DNA of 64,000 nucleotides, taken from contig NZ_BAACAP010000249.1 of the NCBI RefSeq assembly GCF_045865695.1, forward strand, positions 96,885 through 160,884. Reading direction: 5' to 3'. The DNA is from Scytonema sp045865695. Lineage in GTDB: Bacteria > Cyanobacteriota > Cyanobacteriia > Cyanobacteriales > Nostocaceae. A program made the position numbers and the translations under genes. Shown here piece after piece: positions 17,310-25,149 of the stretch (position 1 is the first letter of the stretch; each line of letters begins with the position of its first letter). The notes below the pieces were generated by a model, which was not told where the DNA came from, searched no databases, and was given only the letters and a program-made list of their open reading frames with translations.

Positions 17310-17582
17310 TTAGCCAAGGGAATCGTGAAATTCATCTCCTGGTTGTGGTGGTTCACCGTCAGGACGATTTAAAATCCGATGGAAAACAGTAAAGTCAGCT
17401 TTTTTATTACACTCAAGGAAAAACTCAGATGTTTTCATAACTGAAACTTTTTCTGCTACCGCAGTTGTGATGAATTGATTGACACTGATACCATATCGAG
17501 CTGCTAAACGTTCAACCTCTGTCTTCAAAGAACGTGGTAGCCTTAAAGCATAATTTGCAGTAGTATTTTTTAATTCTTTCAT
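17310..17582 (-). CDS. HicB-like ribbon-helix-helix antitoxin, orphan
   Basis: A 90-residue protein. Residues 9-48 (YALRLPRSLKTEVERLA, then GISVNQFITTAVAEKV) form the DNA-binding ribbon-helix-helix of HicB/Arc-type antitoxins. The tail ends in a conserved-looking GEPPQPGDEF. The ATG overlaps the stop of a truncated Uma2-like frame (ATGA on the minus strand). No toxin gene is adjacent on either side, so it is either an orphan antitoxin or acts with a distant partner. It may autoregulate, as members of this family do. Confidence 0.7.
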   Translation of the reverse strand: MKELKNTTANYALRLPRSLKTEVERLAARYGISVNQFITTAVAEKVSVMKTSEFFLECNKKADFTVFHRILNRPDGEPPQPGDEFHDSLG

Positions 17583-17761
17583 ACATTTGCGGCTGCTATA
17601 AATGGAAGTGTCAGCACTGGGTTAGTGTAGAGTGGTTCTACCAGCAACCGTTGTTGCTTTTCACTTTGAAAGTTATCCACTGGTTTGTCATCCTCGATTT
17701 CCAGTTGGCTAATGTCGGGGATAGCAATTTCCTGTGTCTCTAGAAGTTGCTGTTCGGACAT
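17579..17761 (-). pseudogene. N-terminal remnant of a Uma2-family gene
   Basis: Sixty codons read IPDISQLEIEDDKPVDNF and EKQQRLLVEPLY, the usual amino-terminal part of the long Uma2-type endonuclease-like proteins, which run to about 200 residues or more. The frame stops right after FIAAANV, before the PD-(D/E)xK core. The stop overlaps the HicB-like start. Probably a truncated gene, though the coupling could let it act as a leader peptide. Confidence 0.55.
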
Positions 17762-18050
17762 GAGTTCTGATTTTACCCCAAAGCGCTGACATCTCTCTTA
17801 TTGTAAGCTCAAATCATTAACATTTGCTGCTCTGCAAATTAGTTGTAACCAGACTTTGCGTCGAACTGTAAAGTTGTCTGTGGAAAAAGGAACAACATTT
17901 TAATGAAATTGTCAAAAAGCCCCTCAGCTACCTGGCTTGTCAGTTGCGCAATAGGATAGCATAAAGCAAATACAGGTTATGGGAATATGAGCGGATAGTG
18001 CGGTGTAAAGAGTATTTGCAAAGTTCTTTCTCTAAAGGATAGGTTGATTT

Positions 18051-18362
18051 ATGGAGTCAGTGATTTTTGAACATATTGAAATTACACCTGGTGTATGTGG
18101 TGGGAAGCCCCGTATTTCTGGACATCGAATTCGAGTGCAAGATATCGTTATCTGGTACGAAAGACTAGGACTTTCTCCTGATGAAATTGTGTCTCAGTAT
18201 CCAAGCATTACCCTAGCAGATGTGTATGCTGCATTGGCATACTATCACGATCATCTTGAGGAAATCAGACGACAGGTTCAAGAAGATGAAGATTTGGCAG
18301 CACAGATGCAAGCACAAACTTCTTCACTTCTCCAAGAAAAGCTGAAAAATCGATATGCCTAG
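18051..18362 (+). CDS. DUF433-family antitoxin
   Basis: A 103-residue protein with the DUF433 core (ITPGVCGGKPRISGHRI, then LGLSPDEIVSQYPSITLADVYAALAYY) and a charged C-terminal helix expected to wrap the toxin. DUF433 proteins normally precede a DUF5615 PIN-like toxin, and such a frame does follow with an 8-nt overlap. That toxin carries a stop at codon 6, so the antitoxin may now be solitary. Expression is presumably autoregulated through the helix-turn-helix-like core. Confidence 0.85.
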   Translation: MESVIFEHIEITPGVCGGKPRISGHRIRVQDIVIWYERLGLSPDEIVSQYPSITLADVYAALAYYHDHLEEIRRQVQEDEDLAAQMQAQTSSLLQEKLKNRYA

Positions 18363-18690
18363 AACGATTTGATTTCACCTAGATGAAAATGTTAGTAATT
18401 CTGTTGCAGATGGGTTACGCCGTCGTGGTATTGATGTTACTACTTCTCCGGAAGAAGGACTAATTTCTATTACAGATGAAGAACAAGTCGTATTTGCACT
18501 TGCTCGCAGTAGAGTTGTTTTCACTCAAGATGCTGATTTTCTCCGTCTACATCAGCTAGGAATTGAGCACTCTGGCATTGTTTACTGTAGCCAAGGGAGT
18601 AGGTCAATTGGTGAAATCATACGCAGCTTAGTCCTAATATGGGAGTGGTTAGATGTAGAAGATATGCGTGGGCGTGTTGAATTTATTTAA
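18355..18690 (+). pseudogene. DUF5615 PIN-like toxin with in-frame TGA at codon 6
   Basis: From ATG 18355 the frame is MPRTI, then TGA (18370-18372), then an uninterrupted 105-codon continuation to TAA at 18688-18690. The continuation reads FHLDENVSNSVADGLRRRG, then VVFTQDADFLRLH and HSGIVYCSQGSRSIGEI. These are the hallmarks of the DUF5615 PIN-like nuclease, including the DEN and DADFL acidic motifs. One C-to-T change (CGA to TGA) explains the stop. No good alternative start lies before the first catalytic Asp. Its antitoxin upstream is intact. Confidence 0.85.
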
Positions 18691-19317
18691 AACCACTTGA
18701 CACGGTTGCAATATTTTTGTGTTGCGTCCCAATAAATAGGAAGTTTTGCTTCGAGCGAGCTAGCGCGATCGCACATCAATGCTGAAAAGTAAATTATCAT
18801 AGCATAAAGCAAATACAGGTTGTGGGAATATGAGCGGATAGTGTAGCGTCAAGAGTATTTGCAAAGTTCTTTTTCTAATTGAAATTACGCCTGATGTATG
18901 TGGTGGTAAGCCCGAAGCTGCAACAGGAACTTGCGCCTAATTATGAAGTTGTCTATTGAGCGCGATCGTCTACGTCAAGTTGTAAATTATCCCAATGAAT
19001 TGGAAGTTTTGCTTTGATAAAGCAAGCGCGATCGCGACTGCTTTAATTTCGCAAGCAACTTACTTAGCTTCCTTAGTCAGTTCAGGAACAGACATCTCAA
19101 GTATATGCGCTTTGGCGATCGGAACCTTACCATAACAGTCTTGAACGCACCCCTCCAGATCTCGAAATAAGCGAACGTACAGCGAGAACTCCGACAAATT
19201 GTAAAAATTCGTACTAATTGTTACTGCGTACAAACATGAGGGAACTCTATAAATAGCCCATTTAAATTTGATGAGTTAGGGCTATGTTGTCTCGCAAAAT
19301 AGAGCTTGAGGTACTTT
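18691..19317. other. Interval of duplicated fragments and relics
   Basis: Contains the mosaic duplication at 18800-19024. A minus-strand open stretch of about 68 codons (about 19071-19275; reads YVRLFRDLEGCVQDCYGK) has no start codon and no family I can name. No intact gene was seen. Confidence 0.5.
18800..19024 (+). repeat. Chimeric duplication built from three nearby segments
   Basis: 18800-18877 matches 17956-18034. 18878-18913 matches 18075-18110, inside the DUF433 gene. 18916-19024 matches 17104-17213, the immunity gene end and micro-ORF. The order differs from the source and about 40 bp is missing between the first two pieces. Confidence 0.85.
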
Positions 19318-20928
19318 GTGGCAAAGATGTTCCCTGAAACCCTGCGTTCTGATATTAACAGCAAGGCAGAAAAGCTTTTATATCAAGCATTTCAGAAACA
19401 ATTATCAGATAATTTCACTGTCTTTCATCAAGTTCGCTGGCAAGCCCGTAATATTCGTAACGGAGCGAAAGATGGTGAAGTTGACTTTGTTATAGCTTCT
19501 CCCGATTTAGGTATTTTAGTACTAGAAGTCAAAGGCGGCGAAATTTGCTACAACGGCAGAGAAGGCAACTGGTATAGCAACCAAATGCGCATAAAAGATC
19601 CTTTTCAACAAGCGTGTACTAGCAAACACAATCTAATTAATCGTCTTAAAGAACTGTCTTATTGGAGGAGTCTTTGGATTCCTATAGGACACGCAGTTGC
19701 ATTTCCAGATGTTGAAGTTAATGGTAGTTTACCTTTAGATGCTCCTCGCAAGATTATACTCGATCGCACCCACTTGAACAATTTATCAGGTTGGGTGCAG
19801 GAAACTTTGAACTATTGGCGCGGTGAAAATCCACCAACTAATCGGTATAGAAATAGTTTCGATGCAAAAAGTATCAAAGACCTTATCAAAGTAATTGCAC
19901 CTAATCCTCGCAAACTACCATCACATCACGATGATACTGCTTTCATAGAGCTAACCGAACAACAAATTGGTATGCTGGATATTATAGCAAGTTATCGACG
20001 TGTAGCTATCAGTGGTTGCGCTGGTTCGGGAAAAACTTTATTGGCAATGGAAAAAGCTCGCCGCCTTCAAGAACAGGGATTTAGCGTTTTACTAACCTGT
20101 TACAACAAAAGCTTGGCTCAATTCATGGATAAGACTCTTGGTTGGAAACCAAATTTACACGTCTACAACTTCCATGGATTATGTGAAAAATTATCTCGTC
20201 AAGCTGCTCTTGCACCAAATAGAGACGAATTTTCTCAAGAACAACTTTTTAGAGAAATTTATCCAGAGCGTCTTGTACAAGCTGCTGATAAAATCAGATG
20301 GCACGTCGATGCAGTGATAGTCGATGAAGGACAAGATTTTCATGAAAATTGGTGGTATGCACTTAAACTATTACTTAATGAGCCAGATGATGGCATTTTC
20401 TACTTCTTTTATGACAGCAATCAAAACATTTATGATGCTGGTTGGAAACCTCCTTTAGAAGAAGCTCCCTTTGCCTTAAACAAAAATTGTCGTAATACTC
20501 AAAAAATCCACGAATATGTTCTAAAATTTCATCCAAATCCGAATTCAATGGCATCATTATGTCCATTAGGACAAGATGTAGAAATGTATCGTTATACAGG
20601 AGATACCCAATTAAAAAACTTACTGAGTCGTCTTCTTCACTATCTAGTTATTGATAAAGGTTTCGCTGCCAAAGACATTGCGATCCTAACAACTAGACGC
20701 AAAGGCTCACTTCAAAATCAAATGGTAGGACAATTTCGTATCAAAGCAGATCCTGACACCAATCGAAATGAAATTCTTTGTAACACCATTCATTACTTCA
20801 AAGGACTTGAGAGTCAAGTAGTTATTTTAGTAGTAACCGAGCCTAATAATTCAGAACATCAGAAATTAATGTATGTGGGTGCTTCTCGTGCGCGTCATCA
20901 CTTAGTTGTTCTCCAGGCAAATGTTTAA
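19318..20928 (+). CDS. NERD nuclease-domain / superfamily 1 helicase fusion
   Basis: 536 residues. An N-terminal NERD domain (about 15-140, with DGEVDFVI and LVLEVKGGEI carrying the acidic and Lys residues of the nuclease fold) is followed by a UvrD/Rep-type helicase core: Walker A GCAGSGKT, Walker B VIVDEGQDF, a late HYFKGLE motif and motif VI VGASRARHHL. The GTG at 19318 was chosen because GAGG lies six bases upstream and relatives start with a similar MAxM; ATG at 19327 is the alternative. It probably unwinds and cleaves DNA in repair or against foreign DNA. Its position among toxin-antitoxin genes favours a defence or accessory role, which is inference. Confidence 0.8.
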   Translation: MAKMFPETLRSDINSKAEKLLYQAFQKQLSDNFTVFHQVRWQARNIRNGAKDGEVDFVIASPDLGILVLEVKGGEICYNGREGNWYSNQMRIKDPFQQACTSKHNLINRLKELSYWRSLWIPIGHAVAFPDVEVNGSLPLDAPRKIILDRTHLNNLSGWVQETLNYWRGENPPTNRYRNSFDAKSIKDLIKVIAPNPRKLPSHHDDTAFIELTEQQIGMLDIIASYRRVAISGCAGSGKTLLAMEKARRLQEQGFSVLLTCYNKSLAQFMDKTLGWKPNLHVYNFHGLCEKLSRQAALAPNRDEFSQEQLFREIYPERLVQAADKIRWHVDAVIVDEGQDFHENWWYALKLLLNEPDDGIFYFFYDSNQNIYDAGWKPPLEEAPFALNKNCRNTQKIHEYVLKFHPNPNSMASLCPLGQDVEMYRYTGDTQLKNLLSRLLHYLVIDKGFAAKDIAILTTRRKGSLQNQMVGQFRIKADPDTNRNEILCNTIHYFKGLESQVVILVVTEPNNSEHQKLMYVGASRARHHLVVLQANV

Positions 20929-20974
20929 GAGAACAACATTTTAATAAAACGAAAATGTTACCTACACGCCGAAC

Positions 20975-21331
20975 TCAAATTGTATCAGGGTCAATACCCA
21001 TCTTTCTTAACCGTTCTGCCAATCAGGTTGCTCTTTGTCGTTCTCGCTCGCTCAACTCTTTTCCTGTTGGAATGACATTTCCATTGATATCGCACCACCT
21101 CAGCCAAACACCGGGCTGTTCTTCAAACGTACCCGTCCATACTGTTAGACCTAGCCCGACTGTTTCTAGCCAGAAAGGTGAAGTCATTTCTACATACTTT
21201 CCTGCTGTCATCGCGTATACCTGCAAGAGTGCGCCGTTCATTTGCTCTGCTTCTTGAATCTGTTGTAGGGGGTCAAACACTGCATAGTACGCAATCCCAA
21301 CACGCGCATAACTATGAATTATTTTTTTAGC
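20975..21331 (-). pseudogene. C-terminal remnant of a Uma2-family gene
   Basis: Reads YARVGIAYYAVFDPL, then LGLTVWTGTFEEQPGVWLRW and NVIPTGKELSERERQR, the usual second half of Uma2 proteins. A frameshift near 21023 separates the expected ending (LAERLRKMGIDPDTI, stop at 20975-20977). The 5' half is replaced by an acgcaaagacgc-type repeat at 21332. It is not the missing half of the remnant at 17579-17761, because their order on the strand is wrong. Confidence 0.7.
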
Positions 21332-21388
21332 CTCACGCAAAGACGCTAAGACGCTCAAGTTTTTTGCGCCTTTGCGCCTTGGCGTGAG
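21332..21388. repeat. Imperfect inverted repeat of the ACGCAAAGACGC family
   Basis: CTCACGCAAAGACGCTAAGA on the left is mirrored by GCGCCTTGGCGTGAG on the right. A related copy lies at about 26571-26610, at the start of the nuclease gene. It borders the truncated Uma2 relic and may mark the break point. Confidence 0.65.
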
Positions 21389-21507
21389 ATTTTCATACTA
21401 TCAATTAGCAACGCCCTCACAGCTATTATAATGCCCCACAAAATCAATGCAGTTAAGTCATAGCTTACACTACAAGAAATTTCAGGGCATTCTTGTATTT
21501 GGAGTTT

Positions 21508-22299
21508 CTAAGCCACTTTTCTTTTCTTACCTTGCCTTATAGCAAAGCATAGACCAATTAATGATAAAGCCGCTACACTAGAAGCCTCTGGTACTTGAAC
21601 TGCTTTATCTGATAAAGCAATTTCACCGTTAACGACTTCTCCGTTATCACCCACTTCTCCAATGTAAAGATATAACGGACTGGTATTTGCAGGAATAGGG
21701 CTGCTCAGATTAAACGATATTTTCCCACCATCACCTAAGCTGGCAAATCCAAAAGCTGTTGTAGGATTTGCGGAATCAGTGACGAGAGCGGATGTGGAGT
21801 TGGCGTCAAAACTTTGTAATGTCGCAACTGAGTTATCTATAGTACCGTTTGATTCACCAAATAAATCGTCTCCAGTTTCAGGATCTATGGGATTGACGCG
21901 AGGACGCTGCGTTCCTGGAGTGAAGACAACTCCAGTCGGAGTAAAATTGAATACGTTTAACCCTGGAGCGCTGTTGATATCATCTGCATTGTTTACTAAA
22001 ACGTTGCTAATTTTAATAGCATCTAAATCAAAGCCACTAAATCTTCCAGTCGTACCACCTTGTTTTGTATTACTATCAGCGATCGTAATAGATTTAATAT
22101 CAGAAGGAAGATTAGATATTTCTGCGTAGTAAACAGCAGTGCCTTTAGGATTGCCACCAGTAGAACCAGGTAGCTTAATAAATCCATTAATATCAAATGT
22201 TGCAGCTATTGCACTGTGAGCGGAGAACAGACTGATGGCAGTAGCAGCAAACCCTATCTTGAAGCAATTCTTCAAAAATACACGAGAAATTTTTGGCAT
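21508..22299 (-). CDS. Secreted PEP-CTERM-anchored protein
   Basis: 263 residues: signal peptide with a cleavage-like AIAA near residue 33, a Gly/Ser/Asn-rich, cysteine-poor extracellular region, and a C-terminal sorting signal made of VPEAS, a hydrophobic helix (VAALSLIGLCFAI) and a basic end (GKKRKVA). PEP-CTERM signals are recognised by exosortase and direct proteins to the surface or exopolysaccharide. No enzymatic motif is visible in the middle, and no exosortase lies in the window. The gene is monocistronic by spacing. Function beyond export and anchoring is unknown. Confidence 0.85.
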   Translation of the reverse strand: MPKISRVFLKNCFKIGFAATAISLFSAHSAIAATFDINGFIKLPGSTGGNPKGTAVYYAEISNLPSDIKSITIADSNTKQGGTTGRFSGFDLDAIKISNVLVNNADDINSAPGLNVFNFTPTGVVFTPGTQRPRVNPIDPETGDDLFGESNGTIDNSVATLQSFDANSTSALVTDSANPTTAFGFASLGDGGKISFNLSSPIPANTSPLYLYIGEVGDNGEVVNGEIALSDKAVQVPEASSVAALSLIGLCFAIRQGKKRKVA

Positions 22300-22454
22300 A
22301 GTGTTTTTAAGTTAGGAGTGACCCTGTAATTAATACAGAGAACCACCTACTTTTCAGGAAAGTTAAAGTTCGTATTGCTACCTTTCTATCAAATTTTTAC
22401 AAACTCAGTGTTAAGCTTTTATGAAAGAAATATACTGAACTGTAATTTTACGGT

Positions 22455-22487
22455 AAAAACAGGCAAGTTTTTTTGTGCCTGTTTTTT
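22455..22487 (-). terminator. Terminator after the 4Fe-4S ferredoxin gene (bidirectional shape)
   Basis: AAAAACAGGCA and TGCCTGTTTTT pair around a 10-nt loop. T-runs follow on either strand. It lies 25 bp after the ferredoxin stop in the minus direction. Confidence 0.65.
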
Positions 22488-22511
22488 AAAACAATTCAAC
22501 CGTACAAATAC

Positions 22512-22739
22512 TTAGGAAGGAGTTTTTTGTAAATCGGGTCGTTCTTCTGGAACGATCGCCCCTTCTACAGGGCAAACTTGAATGCAAATACCACAATCGA
22601 TACAAGTGGCATAGTCAATCCAGTACCAATCAGTTCCCTTGACATTCTTACCAGGTCCGGGATGAATGCAAGCTACCGGACAAGCATCTACACAATCTGC
22701 AACGCCTTCACAAACGTCAGTTACAATAGTGTGCGGCAT
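22512..22739 (-). CDS. Ferredoxin with two Fe-S cluster motifs
   Basis: A 75-residue electron carrier. Cysteines are arranged as VCEGVADCVDACPVAC and CIDCGICIQVCP, which is two clusters; the spacing of the first motif is of the seven-iron/8-iron ferredoxin type. The ATG at 22739 was chosen because AGAGGGGA lies directly upstream; an in-frame ATG at 22778 would precede the hairpin and ribosome site. It is not PsaC, whose sequence differs. Redox partners are not evident. A perfect 11-bp inverted repeat abuts the ribosome site and may control expression. Confidence 0.9.
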   Translation of the reverse strand: MPHTIVTDVCEGVADCVDACPVACIHPGPGKNVKGTDWYWIDYATCIDCGICIQVCPVEGAIVPEERPDLQKTPS

Positions 22740-22748
22740 AGTTCCCCT

Positions 22749-22782
22749 CTGTATGAGATTAAAATTGCTGTATCTCATACAG
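22749..22782 (-). promoter_or_regulatory. Perfect 11-bp inverted repeat at the ferredoxin ribosome site
   Basis: CTGTATGAGAT-N12-ATCTCATACAG. The arm nearest the gene touches the Shine-Dalgarno sequence at 22744-22750. It could be an operator or an mRNA hairpin affecting ribosome access. Confidence 0.45.
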
Positions 22783-22791
22783 TATATCGAT

Positions 22792-22867
22792 GGTCACTGG
22801 TCCCTGCTCACTGGTCACTGGTCCCTGGTCCCTGGTCACTGGTCACTGGTCACTGGTCACTGGTCAC
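22792..22867. repeat. Heptanucleotide tandem array (GGTCACT/GGTCCCT)
   Basis: About eleven 7-bp units with A/C variation. The array belongs to the short tandemly repeated heptamers known from heterocystous cyanobacteria. Its left-hand copies are intergenic and its right end contains the hisZ stop codon. Confidence 0.9.
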
Positions 22868-24107
22868 CGATCGCTGATTCAATCGTTGTGGAACCATCGG
22901 CTTTAATCCAAGCTATCTGGGCGATACTACGATCGCGTGCGGACTTCCGAATTTCATCTACATCCCGTCCTCCCAAATCTATTTCCACCCTGACTATGTG
23001 CTTAGAATCTCGAAGTTTCTTAGCATGAGTGAAAGCCGCAGTATATGCACTCTCATCTTCTGGTACAACTAACCAATTAATCGGTGGAGTTGCTTGGGGT
23101 AACTGACTGCTAGAGAGGAGAACTTGTTGTAAATCTTCTAAGAGAAGTGCAAAACCGATTCCAGGTATATTTTCTCCTTGGGGATGGTAAAGCTCTAAAA
23201 GATGGTCGTAGCGACCGCCTCGTCCCACTACCCTTGCTTGTCCGCCTGTATCAGTAACCACTTCAAACACTATACCCGTGTAGTAATCCAATGTTTGTAT
23301 GAGGCTTAGGTCAAGGATGATTTCCATCCCTGTCCCATGAGATAAATTAGTATTTATTTTTTCCGACTGATATAGTAATTCTACTAATGCTTTTAGATTA
23401 TTGACTGCTGCTTGCAAAGGCTCGTCTAAACCTAAACTGCTCGCTTTTTGCAAGACATCAGCCGGATTTCCTCGCAAATCCAGCATAATTCTGGCACGTT
23501 CTTTAAGCTCATCGGTTAGAGGTAAGGAGTCTATTGTAATGCGATCGAGGTCAGCGATCGCACTCCTGACTTTTCCTTGAAGATGGGCGGGAAATGCCGT
23601 CAGGAGCGATCGAGTAATTTCTGCCTCGCCCAAAATTAAATGCCAGCGTTGTAAACCTAACGATTGCAAACAATTTGCGAGTAACAGCAAAATATCCGCA
23701 TCTGCAAGCAATCCTCCACTCCCCAGTAATTCCACACCAGCTTGATAAAACTCCTGTTGGCGGTTGTGTTTTAACTCTCGCGTGCGTTGAAAAACATTGG
23801 CAGTGTAGTACAGACGTTGCGGATAGGTTACGCCAGCCATGCGCGTCACAGCCGTGCGAGCGATGGAAGCTGTGAGTTCCGGACGTAGCCCCAAATCCTC
23901 ATCTTCAGAATTTTGCAGTTGAATCACCGTTGAGCGTTGAATGGCTCCGCCCGCCATGAGCGTATCCATACGTTCTAGCGTTGAGGTAATAATTTGGTGA
24001 TACCCCCAACGGTGAAAAACTTGTTGTAGTCTCTCTTCAATCCAGCGTTTTTGAGCCACATCGAGGGGTAATAAATCCCTCGCGCCTGCAGGCGGTTGAT
24101 ACACCAT
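22857..24107 (-). CDS. hisZ: ATP phosphoribosyltransferase regulatory subunit
   Basis: A histidyl-tRNA-synthetase-like paralogue that assembles with short HisG and makes the first histidine-pathway enzyme allosteric. At 416 residues it has the class II synthetase fold: motif 2-like region (RLYYTANVFQRTRELKHNRQQEFYQAGVE, in parts) and motif 3-like GRGGRYDHLL, followed by GIGFALLLEDL. It lacks the synthetase anticodon-binding domain, which separates it from HisS. The stop codon is provided by the heptamer array (GGT GAC CAG TGA). The start overlaps the J-domain gene stop by one base (TAATG), so the two are probably co-translated. Confidence 0.92.
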   Translation of the reverse strand: MVYQPPAGARDLLPLDVAQKRWIEERLQQVFHRWGYHQIITSTLERMDTLMAGGAIQRSTVIQLQNSEDEDLGLRPELTASIARTAVTRMAGVTYPQRLYYTANVFQRTRELKHNRQQEFYQAGVELLGSGGLLADADILLLLANCLQSLGLQRWHLILGEAEITRSLLTAFPAHLQGKVRSAIADLDRITIDSLPLTDELKERARIMLDLRGNPADVLQKASSLGLDEPLQAAVNNLKALVELLYQSEKINTNLSHGTGMEIILDLSLIQTLDYYTGIVFEVVTDTGGQARVVGRGGRYDHLLELYHPQGENIPGIGFALLLEDLQQVLLSSSQLPQATPPINWLVVPEDESAYTAAFTHAKKLRDSKHIVRVEIDLGGRDVDEIRKSARDRSIAQIAWIKADGSTTIESAIGDQ

Positions 24108-25063
24108 TACTTCTTCTTCCCACCAAACAAACCACCAAACAAACCGCCACCCCCAGATTTGTCTGGTTGTTTAGTCCCATTGGATGACGTTGCTGTTGGC
24201 TTCGTTCCATTGGGTTTTTGACCAGTCATCTGTTCAATTTTGCGCTTCCCATCCGACGCTATTTGGTCTTTTGGGTCTAATTGTAGGGCGCGGTCAAAAT
24301 GAACCTTTGCCATCGTGATTTGATTTTGCTTCAAATACACTAACCCGATCGTGCTATGACAGCGACTATTACCAGGCTCTAGCTTTAGGGCATCTTGTAA
24401 TTCTACCCTAGCTTGTGCCAGTTGATTCTTTGCCATCAATTCTTGAGCGCGACGGAGATAATGAGTGACGGCTGAATCTTCTTTAGGTGGTGAAGGTGGC
24501 TGTTGTGGTACGGGTGCGTTGTTTGTTGGCGTAGGAGGTGTTTGGGCTTTGGGTGGAGCAATAGGCTTTGGGGCGGCGAATGTTTTACCAGATGTCCGCA
24601 TTAAGTAAACCAAATTTAACTCGCTCACTAATCCTACGAACTGTTGTACCTTCTGCAAAGAATCATACTGAGTTTCAGCTATTTTAGCGATCGCATTTCT
24701 ATAAATTTGTTCAAAATTAGGCGTACTAGCTAGCTGCTTAGCCAAATCAGTTGTGATTTCCACCGAAGCCGATTCTTGAACCAAGCGCTTGCCCATTTGC
24801 GACATCACTAAAAGGTACTCTGCTCGATTTTTTTCTTGAGAGAGTTTTTCATAAGATGGGTTAACCAGTTTTGACAACAATTCACCAGCCAGTTGTTTTT
24901 CAGCACTGTTTTGTGCATCACAGCTATCAGGGTGCAAGCGACGAGCGATTTTGAGGTAGCGTTTGCGAATCTCCTTCATATCCGCATCAACACACACGCA
25001 AAGAATTGCATGATGGTCGATGAAATCGTATCTAAAAAGTCCGCGTTCTATCTTGAATGACAT
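24107..25063 (-). CDS. J-domain and TPR protein
   Basis: 318 residues. The N-terminal J domain has an intact HPD (RRLHPDSCD, near residue 44), needed to stimulate Hsp70. A Pro-rich linker (about 165-195) precedes two to three TPR units (AQELMAKNQLAQARVELQDA and following). The tail is Gly-rich and basic (GGGGLFGGLFGGKKK). It probably acts as a DnaK co-chaperone with a client- or membrane-docking TPR part. It is upstream of hisZ with a one-base stop/start overlap; a functional link to histidine synthesis is not implied by anything in the protein. Confidence 0.85.
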   Translation of the reverse strand: MSFKIERGLFRYDFIDHHAILCVCVDADMKEIRKRYLKIARRLHPDSCDAQNSAEKQLAGELLSKLVNPSYEKLSQEKNRAEYLLVMSQMGKRLVQESASVEITTDLAKQLASTPNFEQIYRNAIAKIAETQYDSLQKVQQFVGLVSELNLVYLMRTSGKTFAAPKPIAPPKAQTPPTPTNNAPVPQQPPSPPKEDSAVTHYLRRAQELMAKNQLAQARVELQDALKLEPGNSRCHSTIGLVYLKQNQITMAKVHFDRALQLDPKDQIASDGKRKIEQMTGQKPNGTKPTATSSNGTKQPDKSGGGGLFGGLFGGKKK

Positions 25064-25149
25064 AAATATAACAGGTGTTTTCCCAATAAGGTTTATAGGA
25101 TTTCTCTAGTTTACTTTGCTTCTGAGAAATGGCTATAAAATTGACCTAC

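Noticed and set aside
20955..21257. Plus-strand 100-codon frame
   Set aside because: It is the complement of a Uma2 C-terminal remnant, whose minus-strand wording is clearly protein-like.
17579..21331. One Uma2 gene split by insertion of the island
   Set aside because: The N-terminal and C-terminal relics are both on the minus strand but in the wrong order for a simple insertion; they are separate remnants.
22792..22867. Tandem array considered as CRISPR
   Set aside because: Units are 7 bp with no spacers, and no cas genes are present; these are short tandem repeats.
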